A stretch of 9,117 nucleotides of DNA from an uncultured Mollicutes bacterium (GTDB lineage: Bacteria > Bacillota_I > Bacilli_A > RFN20 > CAG-288), in the NCBI GenBank assembly GCA_900549915.1, contig URQF01000050.1, positions 1 through 9,117 of the forward strand. Direction: 5' to 3'. Numbering within the stretch: position 1 is the stretch's first letter; each line of letters begins with the position of its first letter. The translations under genes and the position numbers were made by a program. Shown here piece by piece: positions 1-6,552 of the stretch. Under the pieces are notes generated by a model. The model did no database searches, was not told the origin of the DNA, and saw only the letters and a list, made by a program, of their open reading frames with translations.

Positions 1-76
1 GTGAGTCGCTATATAGTTCGTCGACAACTACGCCTATTGGGACTTTCACCCTAGAACAGTGGCATGCCCATCATAC
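1..76 (-). mobile_element. 5' end of a group II intron, probably class C (partial)
   Basis: On the minus strand the sequence starting at 76 begins GTATG (group II introns usually start GTGYG). It continues through a small hairpin element (GGGCATGCC), then TAGGGTGAAAGTCCC, then a stem GTAGTT/AACTAT, and TAGCGACTC at the window edge. From memory, this order and the GGGTGAAAGTCCC element closely resemble the start of domain I of the Oceanobacillus iheyensis group IIC intron. The first base lies a few nucleotides beyond a terminator hairpin (81-118) in the same orientation, and class C introns typically insert at such sites. Only about 76 nt are in the window, so the exon-binding sites, the reverse transcriptase gene and domains V and VI are not visible, and completeness cannot be judged. 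The exact 5' boundary is inferred from the GTATG match. Confidence 0.6.
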
Positions 77-80
77 ATGG

Positions 81-118
81 AAAAGAGGCGCAGGCACAAA
101 GCCGGCACCTCTTTTTTT
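81..118 (-). terminator. Intrinsic terminator after the serpin gene
   Basis: Inverted repeat 85-95 / 101-111 with a five-base loop. Read on the minus strand it gives a ten-pair stem with one G-U pair and one mismatch, followed by four U (84-81). The serpin stop codon lies in the A-tract just before it. On the plus strand the same hairpin is followed by seven T (112-118), so it can work in both directions, although the plus-strand RNA has two mismatches. It is also the presumed target structure of the adjacent group II intron. Confidence 0.8.
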
Positions 119-1349
119 AATTGAAAACCGGATCAACAATCTGATTCACAAACAGCGGGAGAGAACCATAAGAAGAGATGGCATAGAATGGACGATTTAC
201 ATTGAATTCCGTATAGGGATGCTTCTGCGGCCTTGCCGACCCAATCTCCATTATCCTGGTGATGCTTTCTCCTTCAACGCCTTTATCCGAGAACGAGAAG
301 TCTGAATTCTGAATTACGTTTCGGATTCCTAGGTCGTTCTTCACGTCATCTTTCAGCAACTCACTGCAGAAAACAACGCGATCCGAATTCACTTTATCGG
401 CAATAGTAGTTAGGTCAATCCTCTCTTCCGTTTTAAAGAATGGAACATATCCGTAGAGCGGAGTAAGACAAGCGTTTTCCTTAAAATCTAAATAGGCTTT
501 CTTGATATCGATATCCTTTAGGTCTGTTCCTTCATCCGGGAGAATGACTTCCAGGCTCGTACTACAGATAGGAAGAGACCTCCTCTGATAGTTCTCTCCT
601 TTATAGTATTCAAAGGATTCCGTACCCCAGTGGTTTCCAATTGGAACAGCATCGACTGTCTTTTCGACTCCGTTTAAGGGAGTGAAAGCCCCACTCCTTT
701 TTCCTAAGTCAGCATTGTCCTTCCTTGTCAGACCGCCATAGACAAGAACAGAATCCTTGTCTGGAAAAACCTCCGGAATCTGCCTCTTCAATCCAATCTT
801 CTCAGTAAAATACTCCTGGGCCTGGCTAAGGTAGTGGTCGACATCTGTTACACCGGAATCGACATATTCACTAGCAAGCTTCTCCTGTTTTTTCTTATCG
901 AAGGCATATTTTTTGCCAATCTGCTGATAGAAGGCAGCTGTCTTGATACTCGTCAGTATCTGATTATCATCCCAATTATTTTTCTCTATTCCGTTAAGAG
1001 AGGACAGTAAGCCAAGCCTCTCCGCTTTCGGATCCGAAATGCAAAGAGCCTCTTGATAAGCATCGGTTTGAGATGAGACAGCTAATAGAGAGCTCCAGGC
1101 AACCAAGTAGCTTGCCGGAGAGAAAACATGGTTTCCCGGTTCTCTGTTTGTCCAGAGAGCAGAGACATCCTGCAAGGATTGCCTCGCGCTATCTAGGTAA
1201 AGTGATGCCTTTTCCTTATTCCTTTCCTTCTTCAACTCATCATTTGTCACAATATTCAGTTTCTCGAATTGTGACTGATTTTCCTTATTGCATCCCGTCA
1301 GCACTAATGCAGAGAGGGAAACAAGAGTAAAAAATTTTCTGATCTTCAT
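117..1349 (-). CDS. Serpin-family lipoprotein
   Basis: Predicted secreted, membrane-anchored member of the serpin protease-inhibitor fold. Residues 1-20 form a lipoprotein signal: basic start, hydrophobic core, lipobox L-T-G-C with the lipidated Cys at 20. Mature length (about 390 residues) suits one serpin domain. An early FSPASYLVAWSSLLA segment (about 76-90) resembles the serpin NxxxSPxSxxxALxML helix, and the C-terminus has FNVNRPF (382-388) and PLFVNQIVDP, matching the FxADRPF and LFMGxVxxP strands. The reactive loop lies between, about 355-381. Read with AGG as Met, it contains ESITMIMEIGSAMP. Its hinge is atypical: Glu and Ile occur at positions (about P11 and P9) that are small residues in inhibitory serpins, so true inhibition is uncertain. 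The start is supported by an AAAGGAGGTA Shine-Dalgarno nine bases upstream. Monocistronic, with its own promoter and terminator. The family assignment is good; the target protease is unknown. Confidence 0.8.
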   Translation of the reverse strand: MKIRKFFTLVSLSALVLTGCNKENQSQFEKLNIVTNDELKKERNKEKASLYLDSARQSLQDVSALWTNREPGNHVFSPASYLVAWSSLLAVSSQTDAYQEALCISDPKAERLGLLSSLNGIEKNNWDDNQILTSIKTAAFYQQIGKKYAFDKKKQEKLASEYVDSGVTDVDHYLSQAQEYFTEKIGLKRQIPEVFPDKDSVLVYGGLTRKDNADLGKRSGAFTPLNGVEKTVDAVPIGNHWGTESFEYYKGENYQRRSLPICSTSLEVILPDEGTDLKDIDIKKAYLDFKENACLTPLYGYVPFFKTEERIDLTTIADKVNSDRVVFCSELLKDDVKNDLGIRNVIQNSDFSFSDKGVEGESITRIMEIGSARPQKHPYTEFNVNRPFYAISSYGSLPLFVNQIVDPVFN

Positions 1350-1376
1350 CTAGGTTTACCTCCTTTGTTTGGTATC

Positions 1377-1405
1377 AATTTAGGGGATAGCAAATCATAA
1401 GTCAA
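1377..1405 (-). promoter_or_regulatory. Sigma-A-type promoter for the serpin gene
   Basis: On the minus strand: -35 TTGACT (1405-1400), 17-bp spacer, -10 TAAATT (1382-1377). Transcription would start near 1370, leaving a leader of roughly 20 nt that contains the strong Shine-Dalgarno at 1366-1357. The -10 is only four of six to consensus. The rest of the 1350-1524 gap shows no other gene. Confidence 0.55.
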
Positions 1406-1524
1406 GCAAGGAAGATTCTGTCGATGTCCTTAATCGTTGGAAATTAAGGCATATTCTAGAAGATACGCTTATTTTAAAGCGGTTACATCTAATGAAAAAG
1501 ACCTTATCTTCCTATTAAAATCAG

Positions 1525-1560
1525 AAATAAAAGAGACCGTCTTCTATAGAAGGCGGCCTT
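1525..1560 (-). terminator. Intrinsic terminator closing the rpsB-rseP operon
   Basis: Hairpin with arms 1533-1544 and 1549-1560, TATA loop, one internal mismatch, followed on the minus strand by TTTTATTT (1532-1525). It lies four bases beyond the rseP stop codon and separates the operon from the serpin gene. The opposite side is also T-rich, so it may act in both directions. Confidence 0.8.
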
Positions 1561-1564
1561 ATTT

Positions 1565-2905
1565 TTATCGGATAATAATATCTTTTACGATGAGCAGAAC
1601 GGCAAGAAGCCTCCTGACGGCAAGGCCGATGCCATTCGCAATTGCCTTGAACTTTGACGGTGCTTTCTTTCGGGTAATGCTTTCACCAAGAGCAATCCTT
1701 GTCTGCCATCCATCCAGTCCAGGCAAAGGGAGAAGGTTGAAGCAGCCAAGGTTCAAAGAGATATAGCCCCAGAGGAACCTGACCTGAGCAAGGCTTCCGG
1801 ATTCGACACCGCTTGTGGTAAGACGATAGACGGAGACAATACCGCCGACATTCTTCCATCCGTTTGGAGTAAAGAGGGAGCCAAGTGCAGAGTAGACGCC
1901 GACAAACCTTTGTCCAAAGGTCTGATTGGCACCGACAAAGGCCTGAGAGAAGGAATAGCGCATGGTATCCCGCCAGTTGGAAATACCAAGGATATCAAGA
2001 GAGAAGCTGCCATCTTTGATGTTTTCAGTAACACCGGATTTGATGTCGATGGTCTTCCTCTTTGTTTCATCGGTTTCACCCTCTTCCAGATACTGGATAT
2101 GGAACCTTCGATAAGAGTTCTTTGTCAGTTCCGTTCCTTCAAACTCATTCGGAAGGGTGAACTGTTTGTTCGCACTCGTCGAATAGACGTTTAAAGAAGC
2201 ATAGCTGATAGAATTGAACAGAACATCATCATAGCTTCCCGTATCCTTCCCGTCTTTGAACTGAAGATAGGAGGTCAGTTTCTGACGGTTTTCAGCCTTT
2301 GGAAATTCAATGTCGACATCATCTCCGTTCTGTTTGTGAACGTGATAGGTCTGATAAAGATAGTAGATCTGATCACCGCTCTTGAGTCCTGCTTTGGATG
2401 CTTCATAGTTTTCTACAACAGTGACCTTGTTTGTCGCGTAGTTGTTGACCTGATGCGGAGTGATATAGGAGACGAAGAAGAGGAGAATAGCAAGTAAGAA
2501 GTTCCTTGCAATACCGGCAAGCCTGATTGCAATCTGCTTAGCGTGGTTTGTTCCAGTCAGTGTCCGGTTTTCCGGAATACGTACGCCATCTTCGGTGCCT
2601 TCCCTGTCTTCTCCTGCCCTAGAGACATAACCTCCAAAGGGTAAACAGCGAAGCGCAAACTGGGTTTCCCCTTCTTTGTACCTAGGCTTACCATCGGCAT
2701 CAAAGACTGGCTTTCCGTCTTTTTTGACCTTGTGTTTGAATTTGTGTTTGAAGATAGCAGGTCCAAAGCCAATAGAGTATTCGAAGCAGTAGACTTTGCA
2801 TAGCTTAGCAACGGCAAGATGTCCGGCTTCATGGATACAGACAACAGCAGAGAGACAGACGAGGAAGAGAATAATATAGAGTATTGTTTTTAAAAACTGT
2901 GGCAT
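1565..2905 (-). CDS. rseP: RseP-type site-2 (M50) membrane metalloprotease
   Basis: Intramembrane zinc protease that cleaves transmembrane substrates such as anti-sigma factors or signal-peptide remnants. First membrane helix about 5-24 is followed by the zinc motif HEAGH (25-29). GFGP (47-50) and PFGGYV (89-94) are family motifs. A second helix (about 125-148) contains LAGIAMNFLLA, a PDZ-like region with AGLKSGDQI begins about 160, and NLLPLPGLDG (390-399) supplies the third zinc ligand, Asp398. A last helix covers about 425-445. Reading AGG as Met restores VSMAGED and AMNF and removes two adjacent arginines from the last helix (VMMLLAVLLIV). Oddities: LDG is followed by Trp rather than the usual Gly, and the PDZ region is expanded, with a charged stretch at 190-310. 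The start overlaps the end of dxr by 16 bases, with AAAGGA upstream. Last gene of the operon. Substrate unknown. Confidence 0.92.
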   Translation of the reverse strand: MPQFLKTILYIILFLVCLSAVVCIHEAGHLAVAKLCKVYCFEYSIGFGPAIFKHKFKHKVKKDGKPVFDADGKPRYKEGETQFALRCLPFGGYVSRAGEDREGTEDGVRIPENRTLTGTNHAKQIAIRLAGIARNFLLAILLFFVSYITPHQVNNYATNKVTVVENYEASKAGLKSGDQIYYLYQTYHVHKQNGDDVDIEFPKAENRQKLTSYLQFKDGKDTGSYDDVLFNSISYASLNVYSTSANKQFTLPNEFEGTELTKNSYRRFHIQYLEEGETDETKRKTIDIKSGVTENIKDGSFSLDILGISNWRDTMRYSFSQAFVGANQTFGQRFVGVYSALGSLFTPNGWKNVGGIVSVYRLTTSGVESGSLAQVRFLWGYISLNLGCFNLLPLPGLDGWQTRIALGESITRKKAPSKFKAIANGIGLAVRRLLAVLLIVKDIIIR

Positions 2906-4098
2906 GTTTTTCCTTTCTGTTTATCAATGACTTCCTTAGCAAAAGAATCTGCTTGTTGAAGAATCGAATCCAGATTTTCTTCATTCAGCTCCTTTGTCTT
3001 AGGAAAGTGACTTAAAGTATAAGATAAACACTCCTGTATGTCTAGATAAGCAAGCTTATGAGAAAGAAATTCTTGAATAGCAAGACTGTCGACTGCATTC
3101 CTGAATATCCTTCCACTATTTCCATGAAGACGATTCCTCTCAAGAGCAAGAGAGAAACAAGGATAACGGAGAGAATCGATCTTATGGAAGTGAAGCTTCT
3201 TCACGTTTTCTTTGTCTTCTTGGCTATTTTCGTGCCTCAAGAGAGTTCCCTTAGAAAGTGCAAAGGCGATTGCAACCTTCCTATCCACTGGAGAATATTC
3301 ATAGATTGTCTCTTCTTTTCCTTCTTCGTTAAGAAAGGTTATCAATGCATGGACTAAAGATTCCTTGCAGATAACGGCCTTATACTGGACAAAGTCAGGC
3401 CTAGAAAATAGCGCTTTCGCTTCCCTGATTTCAAACGCCTTATTTACCCTTGTCGTACAATCGACCGTAATCTTACTTCCCCTATTCCAGGTCGGATGCT
3501 TAAGCACCCTCTCAGGGGTAGCCTTCTTCCTATCCGACAAAGGATAGTCCCGAAGCGCACCACCAGAAGCGGTAATCCAAAGAGTTCGGATTTGATTATC
3601 TTTTATCTTTCTTCTCTTTAGTTCATTCAGTAGTTTGTTCAAAGCGACGTGTTCACTGTCAACCGGATAGAGACGGGAAGAAGAAGTCATCCTTTCCTTA
3701 TGAATCAAAGAAGAACCAATCACGAGAGATTCCTTGTTGCAGAGCATAAGATCCCGATTCAGTCGAAGAGAAGTAAGAGAAGGAATCAATCCCTCATTAC
3801 CCCTGATAGCATTAAAAACACATGCATTCTTGGAAGCTTTGATAACTTCTACAGAAGCATTCTTACCAGAAAAGACTTTGTAGGAAGGATGGGCTTTTTG
3901 GAACTCTTTTGCCTTTTCTTCGTCGACAATGCCAATATACTTCAGTTTTGGAAAATAAAGAAGAAAAGGTTCCCTCTTCTCGAATCTCGAGAAGAAGGAA
4001 ACCCCGACAAGATCATAATTCAATGAGTAGCGAAGAAGATCTAAGGTCTGCCTTCCAATAGAACCAGTTGCTCCTAAAAGAACAATCGGTTCCATCAT
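2890..4098 (-). CDS. dxr: 1-deoxy-D-xylulose 5-phosphate reductoisomerase
   Basis: Converts DXP to 2-C-methyl-D-erythritol 4-phosphate with NADPH, the committed step of the MEP isoprenoid pathway, in the cytosol. Visible motifs in order: GATGSIG nucleotide-binding loop (9-15), NKE (121-123), metal-binding DSEH (147-150), ASGG (177-180), flexible-loop HPTWNMG (201-207, with AGG as Met), VDCTTMVNK (212-220) with Glu223, and VHALI (249-253). The start gives a four-base ATGA overlap with the cdsA stop; a second ATG follows immediately. At 402 residues it is normal length. It is a divergent member: Cys214 replaces the substrate-contacting Ser (Ser222 in E. coli), GL in NKGLE is AF, and the usual C-terminal NAANE is RNAVD (or MNAVD, depending on codon). 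Asp147, Glu149, Asn219, Lys220 and Glu223 are kept, so activity is likely. Confidence 0.9.
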   Translation of the reverse strand: MMEPIVLLGATGSIGRQTLDLLRYSLNYDLVGVSFFSRFEKREPFLLYFPKLKYIGIVDEEKAKEFQKAHPSYKVFSGKNASVEVIKASKNACVFNAIRGNEGLIPSLTSLRLNRDLMLCNKESLVIGSSLIHKERMTSSSRLYPVDSEHVALNKLLNELKRRKIKDNQIRTLWITASGGALRDYPLSDRKKATPERVLKHPTWNRGSKITVDCTTRVNKAFEIREAKALFSRPDFVQYKAVICKESLVHALITFLNEEGKEETIYEYSPVDRKVAIAFALSKGTLLRHENSQEDKENVKKLHFHKIDSLRYPCFSLALERNRLHGNSGRIFRNAVDSLAIQEFLSHKLAYLDIQECLSYTLSHFPKTKELNEENLDSILQQADSFAKEVIDKQKGKTCHSF

Positions 4099-5135
4099 AA
4101 GAAAATACGGAATCCTTTCGAGAGCAGCAGGACAAAGAGTGCCCTGACTGCTGCATTTGTCAAAAGAGAATCAAAGCGATCAATGATACCGCCATGTCCA
4201 GGCCTGATTTTACCATAGTCTTTAATACCAACAGTACGCTTAATCAAAGAGAACAGGAAGCCGCCGATGTTTCCGATAATCGGAGACAGAATCGAAGCGA
4301 TGACCAGAATCGGCCATGCCTGACCATTAAAGACACCGATTTCTTTCAGCAAAGGAGAATAACTAAACTGCCTGAGCCCAGGAAGCAAAGGAGAAGAGAA
4401 GAAAGGAACATATTCGAAGAAGGCAGTCCTAGCTAACGTAAAACCAATAGAGAAGATAGAGCCGCCGATAAATCCTTCCCAGGTCTTATTCGGAGAGACT
4501 CTCGGATTCCTCTTATGCTTGCCAAAGAGCCTTCCGGAGAAGTAAGCACCGACATCACAGAACCAAGTGCCAACGGCCGTAAAGACCATCAGATAGCAGC
4601 TAGACCAACGCTGATCTAGATTCGGATGACTTTGATAGTAGGAAGAGAACTGGCTGCTCCTTCCAAAATAGCGAAGGAAGAAGATACTCTGGAATCCAAA
4701 ACCAATCAGGAAGGTCCTAGTAAACAGATACGTAACATCATTCACGGAGACCTTGGAAGAGAAAATAGCAATGGAAAACAGAATCAAAAGGTAAACAATC
4801 AATCCAATTAAAGAGACATATAAGGAATCCATAGAGAAACCAAACCAAGGGTCTTTAAATGGATTGTTTCCTTTTGCCCAGGACTGAATCAAGCCTCCAT
4901 AGGCAAAAAGGAGCCTGAAAACATAGACAATTCCCTTCCTATAGAGAGGGAATTTGTTCTTTCCGGGGGCTTCCAGCCTCTCATGGCAGGCGACAATCGT
5001 AAAGAAAGAAATCAGGAGAAAATAAAGCCATCCGCCTAAAGCAACAGCTGGCAGAAGAAGACAGATGAATACAACTCCTGAGATGGTTCGGACAAGCCTA
5101 GAAGTCTTGTTTTTCTCGGAAATCTGATTATGCAT
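4095..5135 (-). CDS. cdsA: Phosphatidate cytidylyltransferase (CDP-diglyceride synthase)
   Basis: Integral membrane enzyme making CDP-diacylglycerol from phosphatidate and CTP, the precursor of the acidic phospholipids. About eight or nine hydrophobic segments are visible (for example 20-50, 71-84, 105-126, 139-155, 181-200, 273-296, 325-340). Signature regions are AYFSGMLFGKHKMNPRVSPNKTWEG (about 197-221; the Arg is AGA and the two Met are AGG) and the C-terminal block from Ser296 through KRTVGIKDYG to Asp322. In that block the residue before PGHGG, normally Ile/Leu, is AGG, and reading it as Met fits the pattern. At 346 residues it is longer than typical CdsA (about 265-290), the extra length being in the N-terminal half. 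Its ATG directly follows the frr stop (TAAATG), suggesting coupled translation; I see no good Shine-Dalgarno. The usual uppS gene is absent upstream. Confidence 0.93.
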   Translation of the reverse strand: MHNQISEKNKTSRLVRTISGVVFICLLLPAVALGGWLYFLLISFFTIVACHERLEAPGKNKFPLYRKGIVYVFRLLFAYGGLIQSWAKGNNPFKDPWFGFSMDSLYVSLIGLIVYLLILFSIAIFSSKVSVNDVTYLFTRTFLIGFGFQSIFFLRYFGRSSQFSSYYQSHPNLDQRWSSCYLMVFTAVGTWFCDVGAYFSGRLFGKHKRNPRVSPNKTWEGFIGGSIFSIGFTLARTAFFEYVPFFSSPLLPGLRQFSYSPLLKEIGVFNGQAWPILVIASILSPIIGNIGGFLFSLIKRTVGIKDYGKIRPGHGGIIDRFDSLLTNAAVRALFVLLLSKGFRIFL

Positions 5136-5678
5136 TTAGATGGTCTCGATGTCCTTGACCTTATTGGCTAAAAGCTTTTCAATCTCCTCAATATGCTTAT
5201 CCGTAGCTTTCTGAATATCCTCTAACCTATTGTCACGCCTATCTTCCGAAAGATCTTTGTCTTTCTTGATATCGTTGTTGGCATCACGGCGGATATTACG
5301 GACAGCGACTTTGCCTTCCTCAGCGCATTTCTTTGCCTGACGAATCAAATCCTGACGACGTTCCTCGCTCGGTGCCGGGAATTTCAGGATGATGGCATTA
5401 CCATTCTGGGTAACCGTGCATCCAAGATCTGCTTTGTTGATTCCGCCCACCATGCCCTTTAAAGTAGTGACATCGAAAGGACGAACCTGCAAATCAGTCG
5501 GAGAAAGAACGGAAATAGTTGCTCCGTATTTAATCGGAGACCTTTCTCCATATAAATCAACTTTGACATTATCTAATAAAGCAGCAGAGACACGGCCTGC
5601 ACGGAGAGTACCAAAAGTTTCTTTTAAAGAAGCAATGGACTGATCCCTCTTTTTCGTATAAGCATCAATATTGGACAT
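5136..5678 (-). CDS. frr: Ribosome recycling factor
   Basis: With EF-G, splits the post-termination ribosome so it can be reused. At 180 residues it has near-typical length. Motifs: KKMDQSIASLKE near the start (Met11 is AGG, where the family has Met), LRAGR (about 25-29, CGT arginines), SPIKYGA, VRPFD, the long-helix EERRQDLI segment, VRNIRRDANND, and SEDMRDNMLEDIQKATDK near the C-terminus. All the invariant arginines are CGT or CGC. The start is fixed by a strong AAAGGAGGAG Shine-Dalgarno. The 80-bp gap to pyrH holds no convincing promoter, so it is probably cotranscribed with pyrH. Its stop codon touches the cdsA start. Confidence 0.95.
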   Translation of the reverse strand: MSNIDAYTKKRDQSIASLKETFGTLRAGRVSAALLDNVKVDLYGERSPIKYGATISVLSPTDLQVRPFDVTTLKGMVGGINKADLGCTVTQNGNAIILKFPAPSEERRQDLIRQAKKCAEEGKVAVRNIRRDANNDIKKDKDLSEDRRDNRLEDIQKATDKHIEEIEKLLANKVKDIETI

Positions 5679-5758
5679 AAAATCTCCTCCTTTAAACAGA
5701 GATTACTAATCTTATTTTACTAAATAGACAAAGGCTTTAAAAGAGTTGGATGGAAAGT

Positions 5759-6475
5759 TTACTTCTTATTGGTAACAACAGTACCGATATCTTCGCCATT
5801 TAAGACACGGACTGCATTCTCCGGATCATTCCTATTGAAAACACGGACATCCACAGAAGAATCCACTAATAATCCGACAGCAGTGTTATCCCTGACCTTG
5901 AGATTATCAGCAAGTAACTCAGAATAGGTAATTTTCTTAATCAGCTTAGCATTCTTATTCTTCCGTGGATCATCATCATAGACACCTTCCACACCATTCT
6001 TTCCCATGAAGATACCATCGCAGTTCCTCTCCTTTGCACGAAGAGCAGCACAGGTATCGGTAGTGAAGAAAGGAGAACCAATGCCACCAGCGAAGATAAC
6101 AACACGTTTCTTCTCAAGATGACGTAAAGCACGACGACGGATATAAGGTTCACCGCACTGGGCAACCGGGATGGAAGTCCTGACTCTTGTCACCAGTCCA
6201 TGATTTTCAAAGAAGGATTGAAGGCACCTTGCATTCCTAATGGTAGCCCTCCTACCCCTGTAATCACCTGTCGTCTTTTCAATTCCAAGATTCTCAGCTT
6301 CTCTGCCACGCCAGATATTTCCGCCGCCAACAACCAAGCAGACCTCGGTACCAGCAGAAACAATCTCTTGAACAATTTTATAAATGGATTCAAGATATTC
6401 CTTATCGTAAATATCTTCTTTTCCTTTTAAGGCCTCTCCGGAAATCTTAAGCAGAATACGTTTGTATTTAGGCAT
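5759..6475 (-). CDS. pyrH: UMP kinase (uridylate kinase)
   Basis: Phosphorylates UMP to UDP with ATP in pyrimidine nucleotide synthesis; a cytosolic hexamer of the amino-acid-kinase fold. The 238 residues run KYKRILLKISGEAL (4-17), VVGGGNIWRG (48-57), DYMGMMATIMNAM (71-83), RVMTSIPV (97-104), YIRRRALRHLEKKRVVIFAGG (111-131), PFFTTDT (135-141), KNGVEGVYDDDP (159-170), VMDNTA (194-199), VFNMN (212-216) and GEDIGTVV (227-234). The Met residues in the third, fourth, eighth and ninth motifs are AGG codons, and only Met reproduces the family signature. Arg97, two residues before AGG-encoded Met99, is AGA. I chose ATG 6475 because the product then begins at the normal family N-terminus; the alternative ATG at 6499 would translate the Shine-Dalgarno itself. 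I count nine AGG and one internal ATG. Confidence 0.95.
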   Translation of the reverse strand: MPKYKRILLKISGEALKGKEDIYDKEYLESIYKIVQEIVSAGTEVCLVVGGGNIWRGREAENLGIEKTTGDYRGRRATIRNARCLQSFFENHGLVTRVRTSIPVAQCGEPYIRRRALRHLEKKRVVIFAGGIGSPFFTTDTCAALRAKERNCDGIFMGKNGVEGVYDDDPRKNKNAKLIKKITYSELLADNLKVRDNTAVGLLVDSSVDVRVFNRNDPENAVRVLNGEDIGTVVTNKK

Positions 6476-6489
6476 ATGAATTATATTTT

Positions 6490-6497
6490 CTCCTCCC
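6490..6497 (-). promoter_or_regulatory. Ribosome binding site deciding the pyrH start
   Basis: GGGAGGAG on the minus strand, a near-perfect anti-Shine-Dalgarno match. It lies 14 bases before ATG 6475, longer than the usual 5-10. It overlaps the ATG at 6499, which therefore cannot use it. An in-frame ATT (6481-6479) sits at ideal spacing and could be a rare AUU start, adding two residues. Confidence 0.6.
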
Positions 6498-6509
6498 ATC
6501 TATTGTAAC

Positions 6510-6537
6510 AAAAAGGCACCCCTTTCGGAGTGCCTTT
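6510..6537 (-). terminator. Intrinsic terminator between tsf and pyrH
   Basis: On the minus strand AAAGGCACTCC (6537-6527), a GAAA tetraloop, then GGGGTGCC followed by five U (6514-6510). The stem has one G-U pair and no mismatch. It begins 15 bases after the tsf stop codon. No convincing promoter lies in the short space before pyrH, so partial read-through is likely, giving more rpsB-tsf than pyrH-rseP transcript. Confidence 0.88.
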
Positions 6538-6552
6538 CCTTCGTTTAATGAA

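Noticed and set aside
1437..1766. Plus-strand open frame across the rseP terminator
   Set aside because: It runs through a terminator hairpin and antisense to rseP, with no ribosome site and no recognisable protein features.
5700..5712. Palindrome AGATTACTAATCT between pyrH and frr
   Set aside because: A 13-base AT-rich dyad with no promoter beside it; too short to distinguish from chance.
4095..6475. Multiple independent Met-to-Arg mutations or decayed enzymes in cdsA, dxr and pyrH
   Set aside because: All the anomalous residues are AGG, never CGN; the genes are otherwise intact and in an intact essential operon, so one codon reassignment explains them all.
6476..6499. pyrH start at ATG 6499
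   Set aside because: Its first codons are the Shine-Dalgarno sequence itself, it has no ribosome site of its own, and the extra residues lack family similarity.
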